A DNA stretch of 13,985 nucleotides, taken from NCBI GenBank assembly GCA_035259145.1, contig DATFWQ010000050.1, positions 1 to 13,985 on the forward strand, written 5' to 3'. The notes under the pieces are model-generated. The model had not been told where the DNA came from, did not search any database, and was given only the letters and a program-made list of their open reading frames with translations. This DNA comes from CF-161 sp035259145. GTDB taxonomy: Bacteria; Chloroflexota; Dormibacteria; Dormibacterales; Dormibacteraceae. Below, one piece after another: positions 6,050 through 12,810 of the stretch; the stretch's first letter is position 1, and every line of letters begins with the position of its first letter. Both the position numbers and the translations under genes were made by a program.

Positions 6050-8778
6050 TCTTCGATCCTGCGACCGATCCGCCGCGCCGGCCCGAGGTAGCGAGAGGCG
6101 GGGGGCAAAGCTTCGAGGAAGGCGCGTCCGTAGTCCCGGTCGACGATCCGATTGTCCAGGATGACCACCGCGCCCCGGTCGTGGCGGCTTCTGATCAGGC
6201 GGCCGAACCCTTGCTTGAGCCGGAGAGCCGCCTGCGGCAGCGCATACTGCAAGAACGGGTCGCGCAGCCGCTCGGCGCGCGCAGCGAACACCGGCTCAGT
6301 CGGTACCGAGAACGGCAGCCGGACGATGATCACGCAAGAAAGCCGATCGCCGGGGATGTCAATCCCCTCCCAGAAGCTGGACGTGCCCAGCAGCAGCGAC
6401 CGGTCACTCTCCTCAAAGGTGCGTAGAACCTGGCGTCGCTGGCCGTCCAGGCCCTGACCCAGGATCAGGACATCATCGAGGTCACGTCTGTGCTTGAGCC
6501 CCGTATAGACGCTGCGCAGCTGATGATGCGAGGTGAACAGCGCCAGCGTCCGACCTAGCAGGCGCCTGGCCACGTCGGCCACCATCTGCTCCACTGCCGT
6601 GTCGAAGTCATCGGACTGGGGCTCCGGCACGTCGGTTGGCAGGCATACGAGCGCCTGGTCCAGGTAGTCGAACGGCGAGGGCAGCAGCAGCGTCTCGACC
6701 TCGGGACCCAGGCCGACACGCGAGCAGAAGTAGTCGAAACTGCCGCCCACCGCGAGGCTGGCGGACGTGAGCACGACGGTGTCCAGCTCACGGAAGACGC
6801 GCTCCCGCAACAGGTGCCCGACCTCGATCGGCGCCGAGCGAAGCACAGGCGAGGTGGAGCGGCCCTGTGCTGTCAGCCAGTACACACGGTTGGGGTCGGG
6901 CCGCCGGAATGCCTGCTCCAGCAGATCCGCGGCCTCGGCCAGCTGCCCTCGTATGATCTCCAGCTCGCGCAGCGCCTGGTCCGGCTCCTGCCCGCCCAGC
7001 CACTCTCTGCTGAGCGCCACTACACGACGCAACTCGGCTTCGAGAGCGGCAACGGCCGTGGCAGCGTCACCCGCCTTGTCGGCCAGTGCTGTCCAGTCAC
7101 CTCCTTCGCGGAGGTGAGGCAGCAGCCTCACGGCTTCGTCGCGACGTGAGGTGTCCTCACTCAGCTGGCGCCGCGCCCACTCGCCCGCCGCCTCGAACAG
7201 CTCAGCGCACCGCGGCATGGCCGACAGCGCTGCTTGCTCGGCGCCGGCGAGGGACTCGTCGGAAGCGCCGAGCAGCGGCTGCAGGCGCATCTCAGGGATA
7301 AGGCCGGTGCGGCGGTGGCTGTCGTCCTGGACGACCAGACGCTGCAACAGCGACTGGAGAGCGGGGCCGTCCACCTCGCAGCGGAGGCTTTGCGTCGCCG
7401 CGTCTTCCAGGTGATGGGCCTCGTCCACCACCAGGTGCTGGTATTCGGGGATCAGGCCGCCACCGGTCGCGACGTCAGCCAGCAGCAGGGCGTGGTTCAC
7501 GACAACCAGATCGGCCCGCTCGGCCGCCGATCGTGCTCGGTGAACGAAGCAATCCTCGTCCCTGCATCGCAGGCCGGCACAGTCGAGTGGATCCGAAGCG
7601 ACACGCGCCCAGTAAACCTCCTCCGGGCCCTGGAGCCGCAGCTCGCTGCGATCCCCCGTCCTGGTCTGGTGCAGCCAGACCAGGACCTTGAGCTTGAACT
7701 TCAGCTCCTCAGCGTCCCGGCATGGCTCGGCGAAGTACCGCCGCCAGCGGCGCAGAGAAATGTAGTTGGACCGACCTTTGAGGAGCGCGGCTTCGAAGTC
7801 CCAGGGCAGCCATGCACGGAGCGACGGGATGTCTTTGAGCATGAGCTGCTCCTGGAGGGTGTGAGTGTGAGTCGACACGACCACACGTTCGTCGCATCGC
7901 ACCGCCCGCGCCAGCGCCGGCACCAGGTAGGCGAGGCTTTTCCCGGTCCCTGTACCGGCTTCGACCGCCAGACGGCCGCCGCGCCGCAAGATCTGCGCCA
8001 CGGCCAGAACCATCTGCAGCTGCGCCTCGCGATGCTCGTAACCGGGCAGTGCCGAGGCGAGCACGCCCCCGGGGGCCAGGAGGGCTGCGACCGCTGACGG
8101 GTCATCAGGTGGGCTGTCGTACAAGTCGGGCCGGCGCGGCCGACCGTCCGGCTCTGAAACCGGACTCCCCAGCGGGGGCCGCGGCGAGGGTTCGTGCGCT
8201 GTCAATGCCTCGCTGAAGAAGCTGGCGATGGGCCACCCGTAGGGAGCAACCAGCGACACCATCGACTCCTTCAAGCGCTCGTCCAGCCCTGCCGCGAGGT
8301 CGCGTAGTCGCATCAGCAGCTGACGGGTGGCGTCGGCATCATCGAGCGCTCGGTGGGGCCGCGGCTGGTCGAGTCCGAGCTCCGCAGCCAGCACCGGCAG
8401 GCTGTGGCTGGCTGCCTCCGGCATCAGGATGCGCGCGACGTCGAGCGTATCGAGCATCTCGCGATCCTGGGGCCAGACGCCGGCGGCGACCAGAAAGTCC
8501 ACGTCGAGGCGGGCGCCGTGCCCGACGGGCTGGCGCTCGCGCATCAGATCCGCCAGCTCAGTCAAGACGACGCCGACCGGTTGGGCTCCCGCAAGGTCGC
8601 CCGGTGTTATGCCGGTCAGTTTCTGGACCAGGTCGGGTACCGGGCGGCCTGGATCGGCAAGGCGCTCGAGTTTCGTCAGCACCGAATCCAGCGTGAAGAC
8701 GACCGCGCCAACCTCGATCACGCGGTCACGGTCGGGATCCAGCCCTGTCGTCTCGAGGTCGAGCGCGACGTAGTCCAC
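6031..8778 (-). CDS. dinG: DinG-type protein: DEDDh exonuclease fused to XPD/DinG helicase
   Basis: A 915-residue fusion. Residues 1-165 are a DnaQ-like 3'-5' exonuclease of the DEDDh class: LDLETTG (D7, E9), GHGARLDVDFL (87-96), and HRALDD (H142, D147). A linker to about 230 leads into an SF2 helicase of the XPD/DinG family: REAQLQM (250-256), Walker A EAGTGTGKS (273-281), DEAH (452-455) and motif VI QGFGRLIRS near the C-terminus. This is the B. subtilis/S. aureus DinG architecture, not that of E. coli. Three cysteines, C400, C405 and C410, match the DinG iron-sulfur pattern, but the expected first cysteine in KGRSNYIS is serine (S341); C353 is nearby. Family roles are in repair and removal of R-loops, D-loops or G-quadruplexes. 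The GTG start lies 1 nt after the plsC stop, and the end overlaps rsmI. Confidence 0.94.
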   Translation of the reverse strand: MDYVALDLETTGLDPDRDRVIEVGAVVFTLDSVLTKLERLADPGRPVPDLVQKLTGITPGDLAGAQPVGVVLTELADLMRERQPVGHGARLDVDFLVAAGVWPQDREMLDTLDVARILMPEAASHSLPVLAAELGLDQPRPHRALDDADATRQLLMRLRDLAAGLDERLKESMVSLVAPYGWPIASFFSEALTAHEPSPRPPLGSPVSEPDGRPRRPDLYDSPPDDPSAVAALLAPGGVLASALPGYEHREAQLQMVLAVAQILRRGGRLAVEAGTGTGKSLAYLVPALARAVRCDERVVVSTHTHTLQEQLMLKDIPSLRAWLPWDFEAALLKGRSNYISLRRWRRYFAEPCRDAEELKFKLKVLVWLHQTRTGDRSELRLQGPEEVYWARVASDPLDCAGLRCRDEDCFVHRARSAAERADLVVVNHALLLADVATGGGLIPEYQHLVVDEAHHLEDAATQSLRCEVDGPALQSLLQRLVVQDDSHRRTGLIPEMRLQPLLGASDESLAGAEQAALSAMPRCAELFEAAGEWARRQLSEDTSRRDEAVRLLPHLREGGDWTALADKAGDAATAVAALEAELRRVVALSREWLGGQEPDQALRELEIIRGQLAEAADLLEQAFRRPDPNRVYWLTAQGRSTSPVLRSAPIEVGHLLRERVFRELDTVVLTSASLAVGGSFDYFCSRVGLGPEVETLLLPSPFDYLDQALVCLPTDVPEPQSDDFDTAVEQMVADVARRLLGRTLALFTSHHQLRSVYTGLKHRRDLDDVLILGQGLDGQRRQVLRTFEESDRSLLLGTSSFWEGIDIPGDRLSCVIIVRLPFSVPTEPVFAARAERLRDPFLQYALPQAALRLKQGFGRLIRSRHDRGAVVILDNRIVDRDYGRAFLEALPPASRYLGPARRIGRRIEEWLAPG

Positions 8779-8779
8779 T

Positions 8780-9487
8780 TCAGCCGGCCGCTCCTGCGAG
8801 CTCCGCTACGCCTTCGAGACGGCTTCGGAGCGCCTCCAGGTCACAGTAGGCGCCTCGCATCTGCGCCGGGAGCTGCTCCGCTATGGCCAGCATGATGGCG
8901 TCCGCCGCCTCCTGGTTGTCGATACGGCGGCCGTCTGGGCGCCGGCTTCTGATGTGCAGGACAGGCGCGAAGCGGACTTCGACCCTTGCCCGGCGTGGCC
9001 ATCTCGCGCCCTTGGGAAAACAGTCTCGTGTGCCCACCAGCGCCACCGGTTGAACAGGTACGTCTGCAGCCCGCGCGATGAAACCGGCGCCGGGTTCAGC
9101 CGTGACCATGCCACCGGTCTCGATTCGAGTGCCTTCCGGGTAGACGATTACCGCGCCCCCCTCGTGCAGGATCCTCATGGCTCGGTTGAGACCCCGACGG
9201 TCCGGCGAGTGGCGGACTATCGGGAACGCGTGATACTGCGTGAACAGCCAGGACACAAGACTGCGGGGCCGGAACCACTCTGCCTTGGCCATGCTCCAGG
9301 AGTCGGAACGCGGCAGGAACGCCGGCAGCAGCGGCGGGTCGATCGTCGACGCATGGTTGGCGCACACGAGGAGGGCTCCTTCATGCGGAACTCGCGCCCG
9401 CCCGACGACCCGAAACAGGCCAGCGAGGTAGACGCTTACGATCAGCCGCATCAAGCCGCGGAGAAACGCGTACACGGCTACTGACAC
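8780..9487 (-). CDS. plsC: 1-acyl-sn-glycerol-3-phosphate acyltransferase (PlsC family)
   Basis: Membrane-associated acyltransferase that adds the second acyl chain to lysophosphatidic acid in phospholipid synthesis. The 235-residue protein has a hydrophobic N-terminal segment (about 5-28), the catalytic NHASTID motif (H45, D50), FPIVRHS, and the phosphate-binding YPEGTR (116-121) followed by VQPVALVG. These four blocks define the PF01553 family. The GTG start at 9487 overlaps the cmk stop by 10 nt; a second in-frame GTG at 9475, 2 nt beyond that stop, is an alternative. GAGG lies only 2 nt before the first GTG, so the Shine-Dalgarno spacing is poor and coupling to cmk is likely. The cmk-plsC pairing is common in Gram-positive and related bacteria. 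The acyl donor (acyl-ACP or acyl-CoA) cannot be told. Confidence 0.93.
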   Translation of the reverse strand: MSVAVYAFLRGLMRLIVSVYLAGLFRVVGRARVPHEGALLVCANHASTIDPPLLPAFLPRSDSWSMAKAEWFRPRSLVSWLFTQYHAFPIVRHSPDRRGLNRAMRILHEGGAVIVYPEGTRIETGGMVTAEPGAGFIARAADVPVQPVALVGTRDCFPKGARWPRRARVEVRFAPVLHIRSRRPDGRRIDNQEAADAIMLAIAEQLPAQMRGAYCDLEALRSRLEGVAELAGAAG

Positions 9488-10128
9488 TGCCTCTGTCTGA
9501 CCCGCTGGAGCACCTCCGCCACGACCTGCTGTAGATCCAGACCGTCGGTCTCGAGCACCACTGCGTCGCTGGCCGGGCGCATGGGAGCGACGGCCCGGCC
9601 GGCGTCACGGCGGTCACGCTCCTCGACCTCGACCCGGAGCCGTGCCGGGTCGACGTGCTGGCCGCGGTCCGCGAGCTGAGCCGCCCGCCGGCGGGCCCGC
9701 TCCTCCGAGCTCGCGGTCAGATAGAACTTGAGGTCGGCGTCGGGGAAGACGTCGGTGCCGATGTCACGTCCCGCCATCACCACGCCCCCCAGGCCCATCG
9801 TCCTCAGCTGACCAACCACGGCGAGCCGCACACCGGGCACCTCCGCCACCTGGGACGCCGCATCGCTGACCTCGGCGTCGTAGACATGCTCCGTGTAGTC
9901 GCGGCCATCGACACGGACGTTCGTCCCCTTGATCCGCACGGCTGTCGCCCCCGCGAGACGCGTCAGCGCCTCCGGATCGCTGAGCGGCACGCCCGCCTCC
10001 AGGGCACGGCGGCCAACGGCTCGGTACATCAGCCCGCTGTCGACGAACGCCAGGCCCAGCGCTTCCGCCACCCTCCGCCCGACGGCTGATTTGCCGGAGC
10101 CGGCGGGGCCATCTATGGCGATGATCAT
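9478..10128 (-). CDS. cmk: cytidylate kinase
   Basis: Phosphorylates CMP and dCMP with ATP, feeding CTP and dCTP pools and CDP-lipid synthesis; it acts in the cytosol. The 216-residue protein shows Walker A GPAGSGKS (7-14), the substrate motif DSGLMYRAVG (30-39), AGRDIGTDVFPDADLKFYL (119-137) typical of bacterial Cmk, and the lid RD-R-R-D region. The family serine in the RD..DS.R lid motif reads alanine (RRDAGRA). The ATG at 10128 overlaps the rluB stop in a 4-nt ATGA junction and has AAGGA 7 nt upstream, a good start. It overlaps plsC by 10 nt at the other end. The identification is secure. Confidence 0.97.
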   Translation of the reverse strand: MIIAIDGPAGSGKSAVGRRVAEALGLAFVDSGLMYRAVGRRALEAGVPLSDPEALTRLAGATAVRIKGTNVRVDGRDYTEHVYDAEVSDAASQVAEVPGVRLAVVGQLRTMGLGGVVMAGRDIGTDVFPDADLKFYLTASSEERARRRAAQLADRGQHVDPARLRVEVEERDRRDAGRAVAPMRPASDAVVLETDGLDLQQVVAEVLQRVRQRQCQ

Positions 10129-10901
10129 CGCGCCGTCCTTGAGAGCGACAATGCCGCAGCTGCCTCGCGTGGGTGGGTCCGCGTTGCGGCGTCTCGCAGA
10201 GCGGCGACTTCCGCCTGGCTCAGGCGGCGCCAGCCGCCCGGCCGCAGCCTTCCGAGGCGGACGGTCCCGAACGCTGTCCGCGTCAGTTCCAGAACCGGGT
10301 GTCCTACCGCCTCCAGCATGCGGCGCACCTGCCTGTTGCGACCCTCACGGATGACGAGCCTGAGCCTGGAGGTGCCGTTCGCGCTGTCCACCAGTTCGAC
10401 CTCCGCCGGCAGCGTCCGACCGTCGTCCAGCAGGACGCCCTCGCGCAGTTTGCGCAGGTCGCCCTCACCGGGGACGCCTCGCACCACCGCCAGGTACTCC
10501 TTTGGCACCTTGTGCCGAGGGTGGGTGAGCCGGTTCGCCAGCTCTCCGTCATCGGTCAGCAGGAGCAGGCCGTTCGTGGCGCCATCCAGCCGGCCCACCG
10601 CGAAGAGGCGTGGCAGGCCCGCCCCTCGGATCAGATCGAAGACCGTGGGCCGGCCCTGGGAATCGCGAGCGGTTACCAGCACGCCTGCCGGCTTGTGCAG
10701 CGCCAGGTAGTGGTGCAGCCTGACGGGCTCGATCGGCTCGCCGTCGACCGTCACGCGGTCGGCCTCGGGATCGATCAGAAGACCGGAGGCTGGAGGCGTA
10801 CGGCCGTTGACCCGTACCGCCCCTGAAGCGATCAGCACGTCGGCGGCGCGCCGCGAAGCTACGCCCGCCCTGGCCAGGTAGCGGTTCAGGCGCTCGAGGA
10901 T
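10125..10901 (-). CDS. rluB: pseudouridine synthase RluB/RsuA family, apparent ATC start
   Basis: Isomerises a uridine of 23S rRNA (U2605 in E. coli for RluB) to pseudouridine. Two parts are visible. An N-terminal S4 RNA-binding domain reads ERLNRYLARAGVASRRAAD, continuing to SGAVRVNGR. The catalytic domain has GRLDGATNGLLLLTDDGE (103-120, catalytic D106), KEYLAVVRG and GRNRQVRRML. There is no ATG, GTG or TTG in frame between the upstream stop (about 10999) and the S4 domain. The first canonical start, GTG at 10838, lies inside that domain and would delete its first 21 residues. GAGGA sits 6 nt before an ATC at 10901 that gives exactly the family-like N-terminus, so I choose it; CTG at 10889 is an alternative. 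The 258-residue length is normal. The start overlaps the scpB end by 16 nt. Confidence 0.9.
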   Translation of the reverse strand: MLERLNRYLARAGVASRRAADVLIASGAVRVNGRTPPASGLLIDPEADRVTVDGEPIEPVRLHHYLALHKPAGVLVTARDSQGRPTVFDLIRGAGLPRLFAVGRLDGATNGLLLLTDDGELANRLTHPRHKVPKEYLAVVRGVPGEGDLRKLREGVLLDDGRTLPAEVELVDSANGTSRLRLVIREGRNRQVRRMLEAVGHPVLELTRTAFGTVRLGRLRPGGWRRLSQAEVAALRDAATRTHPREAAAALSLSRTAR

Positions 10902-11470
10902 GGGGATTCCTCGCGCTCTTCGATCGGTGCGTCCGGTCCCGACCGGCCGTCGATGGTTGGCCCGGGCGCCGCCGGAGGCTCGGGGAACGGCAGATCGTCA
11001 AGCGACTCCAGGCCGAGCATCTGAAGGAAGCGAATTGTCGTGCCGAAGAGTCTGGGCTGGCCAGGACCGGTCCCGCGGCCGACCTCTTTGACGAGGTCGC
11101 GCAGCTCCAGGTTCGAGATGACGCCGTCGGAGTTGACGCCGCGGATCTCCTCGATCTTGGACCGCGTCACGGGCTGCTGGTAGGCGACGATCGCCAGGGT
11201 CTCGTAAGCGGCGGTCGATAGCTTCCCCGTGACCTCGGGACGAAGTGCCCGGCGCACATAGGCAGCCAGCTCGGGGCGTGTGACGAGCTGGACCTGGTCC
11301 TGGTGGCGCTGGAGCATCAGCCCCCGGTGTGTCAGTGATTCGCGAAGCTCGTCCAGAGCCTGCTCGACCGTCGCCCGGTCGCCGTCCAGCACGTGCTGCA
11401 GCTCGCGGATGCGCAGTGGCCGGTTGGAGCTGAACAGGATCGCTTCGATGGCTGCCGCCATCATCGTCAT
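10886..11470 (-). CDS. scpB: segregation and condensation protein ScpB
   Basis: Non-kleisin subunit of the bacterial SMC-ScpAB condensin, which compacts and segregates chromosomes; dimers of ScpB bind the kleisin ScpA. The 194-residue protein has tandem winged-helix domains. Recognisable stretches are AAIEAILFSSNRPL, the central LSTAAYETLAIVAYQQPVTR, IEEIRGVNSDGVISNL, and the closing GQPRLFGTTIRFLQMLGLES followed by LDDLP. A Pro/Glu/Ser-rich tail of about 35 residues ends the protein; ScpB tails vary. The ATG at 11470 overlaps the scpA stop as ATGA and has GGTGG 7 nt upstream, so the start is well supported. The C-terminal codons contain the rluB ribosome binding site and start. Confidence 0.96.
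   Translation of the reverse strand: MTMMAAAIEAILFSSNRPLRIRELQHVLDGDRATVEQALDELRESLTHRGLMLQRHQDQVQLVTRPELAAYVRRALRPEVTGKLSTAAYETLAIVAYQQPVTRSKIEEIRGVNSDGVISNLELRDLVKEVGRGTGPGQPRLFGTTIRFLQMLGLESLDDLPFPEPPAAPGPTIDGRSGPDAPIEEREESPSSSA
10899..10912 (-). promoter_or_regulatory. ribosome binding site pointing at a non-canonical ATC start of rluB
   Basis: On the minus strand GAGGA (10912-10908) is followed by 6 nt and then ATC (10901-10899). This is optimal Shine-Dalgarno spacing for the predicted first codon of rluB, and it lies inside the last codons of scpB. This site decides the rluB start, because no ordinary initiation codon is available. Without protein data it remains an inference. Confidence 0.5.
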
Positions 11471-12183
11471 CTCGCTTCCACCAGTATCCGGCCGAAATTG
11501 CGCTCCTGACGCACGCGGACCCCACCCCTGCGCAGAAGCTCGAGAACGGCGACGAACGTAACGACCGCCTCCAGCCGATCTCGACACTCGAGGAGGACTT
11601 CGACCAGCTCCAGAGAGCCCAGAAGAAGCCGTTGCTGCAGGACCTCGACCTTGCCCTCGACAGTCCAGCTGTGGCCGACGTACACCAGCGGCAGAGGTGG
11701 CAGGCGAGCCAGGACAGACTGAAAAGCCGCCAGGAGCGCAGCCACCTGAATCGGCTCCTCCTGACCTTCGACGGTGATCGGTCGGGCTGGGCCTGGGTAG
11801 CTGGGCTCGTCGACGGCTGCCCGCTCCATCAGCTGCTCAGCCATCTCCTTGTAAGCGCGGTACTCGAGCAGCCGGCCACGTACGTCCTCCTCCCAGCCCA
11901 GCAGCTCCGCCTCTTCGTCGTTCGGCTCCTCGCCGGGAAGAAGCCGTATGGATTTGAGCAGCAGCAGCTGGGCGGCCAGCCAGAGGAACTCGGCCATCTC
12001 TGCCGGGTCTCGCTCCTCGAGAGCCGTGATCTCGGCCACGTACGCTTCGGTCAGACTTGCGAGCGACACCTGGAAGATGTCGATCTCTGCACGCTCAGCG
12101 AGTGCTAGGAGGAGTTCGAGAGGTCCCTCGAAGACAGTGGTCGCGATCTCGAGCCGAGGTTTGGCCGTGCTGGGCCGGTCCAC
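11467..12183 (-). CDS. scpA: segregation and condensation protein ScpA (kleisin)
   Basis: Kleisin subunit that bridges the SMC dimer heads and binds ScpB. The 238-residue protein shows the family N-terminus FEGPLELLLALAERAEIDIF, then AEFLWLAAQLLLLKSIRLLP, an acidic linker (GEEPNDEEAELLGWEEDV), the middle EYRAYKEMAEQL, and a C-terminal winged helix ending VTFVAVLELLRRGGVRVRQ. GTG at 12183 is preferred over the upstream TTG at 12192. A strong -10 box TATGAT (12197-12192) overlaps that TTG, and the GTG sits 8 nt after the box, as expected for a leaderless transcript. It is the first gene of the minus-strand operon; scpB follows with a 4-nt overlap. The family identity is certain and the start moderately so. 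Confidence 0.95.
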   Translation of the reverse strand: MDRPSTAKPRLEIATTVFEGPLELLLALAERAEIDIFQVSLASLTEAYVAEITALEERDPAEMAEFLWLAAQLLLLKSIRLLPGEEPNDEEAELLGWEEDVRGRLLEYRAYKEMAEQLMERAAVDEPSYPGPARPITVEGQEEPIQVAALLAAFQSVLARLPPLPLVYVGHSWTVEGKVEVLQQRLLLGSLELVEVLLECRDRLEAVVTFVAVLELLRRGGVRVRQERNFGRILVEAR

Positions 12184-12204
12184 GGCAGGCAATCATAGCC
12201 CCCG
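12184..12204. promoter_or_regulatory. divergent promoters of the scpA operon and the lipoprotein gene
   Basis: The minus strand reads TATGAT (12197-12192), 5 of 6 matches to the consensus -10, 8 nt before the scpA GTG. The plus strand reads AATCAT (12191-12196), 4 of 6 matches, 8 nt before the lipoprotein ATG at 12205. The two boxes are the same few base pairs read in opposite directions. No Shine-Dalgarno precedes either start. The best -35 candidate for scpA, TTCAGC with an 18-nt spacer, is weak. I infer leaderless or almost leaderless transcripts both ways, with possible mutual interference between the polymerases. Confidence 0.55.
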
Positions 12205-12810
12205 ATGTTCCGCGCGCTGAATGCGCCAGCTGCCCTGCTCTGGCTCGTGCTCTGCCTCGGGTTGGGGGCGTGCCAGGCGGCCGGGACGAGTTCGATTCGA
12301 CCGCCTGCCAGCCCGTCCCGGCCGTCGATCCTGGCAGAGCCGCCGCCCCAGGTGCGACTGCGCGCTCCTGCGGGGGCGATCCTCAGCGACCAGGTCGTGG
12401 GCTTGCCCAGGCGGGCGGGCATCGACCATCTGAGCGCGGCGGAGAAGGCCAGCCAGCAGCCCGACCAGGCGGCCGCTCTCGCAGAGTACATGGGCTGGGG
12501 CTGGCTCGATGGCGCCAGCCGGACGTGGTCGGTGGCGGACGAGGTGCTGGTGTTGACGGCCCGGCCTGACGGGGCCATCCGAGCTTTCAGCTTCTGGGCA
12601 CGTGAGGTCGGTGAGGCACCGTACGTGGCGGGGGGCTGCTCGAGCCTGGCGGCTGCGGGGCTCGACGACTGCGCTCAAGGGGTTGCCGGCGGCCGGGCAA
12701 TTGTCGTCGGCAGGCTGGGCCCCGCCGTGTTCCGAATCGCTTGCCCGACTGAGATGGCCGAGAGGCTGACGGTGGCCCAGGTTGCAGCTCTTCCACCTGA
12801 GGCGCCCTGA
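12205..12810 (+). CDS. putative lipoprotein of unknown function
   Basis: A 201-residue protein with a clear lipoprotein signal: MFRALNAPAALLWLVLCLGL then GAC, lipobox LGAC with the lipidated cysteine at C23, preceded by a hydrophobic core. The mature part begins with a Pro/Ser-rich tether (about 30-48), followed by a small globular region with further cysteines at 145, 156 and 180. It would be anchored on the outer face of the cytoplasmic membrane. I do not recognise the family. The ATG is 12 nt from the first possible scpA start, on the opposite strand, with a -10-like AATCAT 8 nt upstream and no Shine-Dalgarno. The reading frame of the recombinase runs antisense through its last 224 nt. The conserved lipobox argues that this is the real gene there. 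Confidence 0.75.
   Translation: MFRALNAPAALLWLVLCLGLGACQAAGTSSIRPPASPSRPSILAEPPPQVRLRAPAGAILSDQVVGLPRRAGIDHLSAAEKASQQPDQAAALAEYMGWGWLDGASRTWSVADEVLVLTARPDGAIRAFSFWAREVGEAPYVAGGCSSLAAAGLDDCAQGVAGGRAIVVGRLGPAVFRIACPTEMAERLTVAQVAALPPEAP

Noticed and set aside
7234..8097. 287-codon plus-strand open frame opposite dinG
   Set aside because: Antisense shadow of the DinG helicase motifs.
12184..12192. TTG at 12192 as the scpA start
   Set aside because: It overlaps the last base of the TATGAT box; GTG at 12183 fits the promoter geometry and keeps the family N-terminus.
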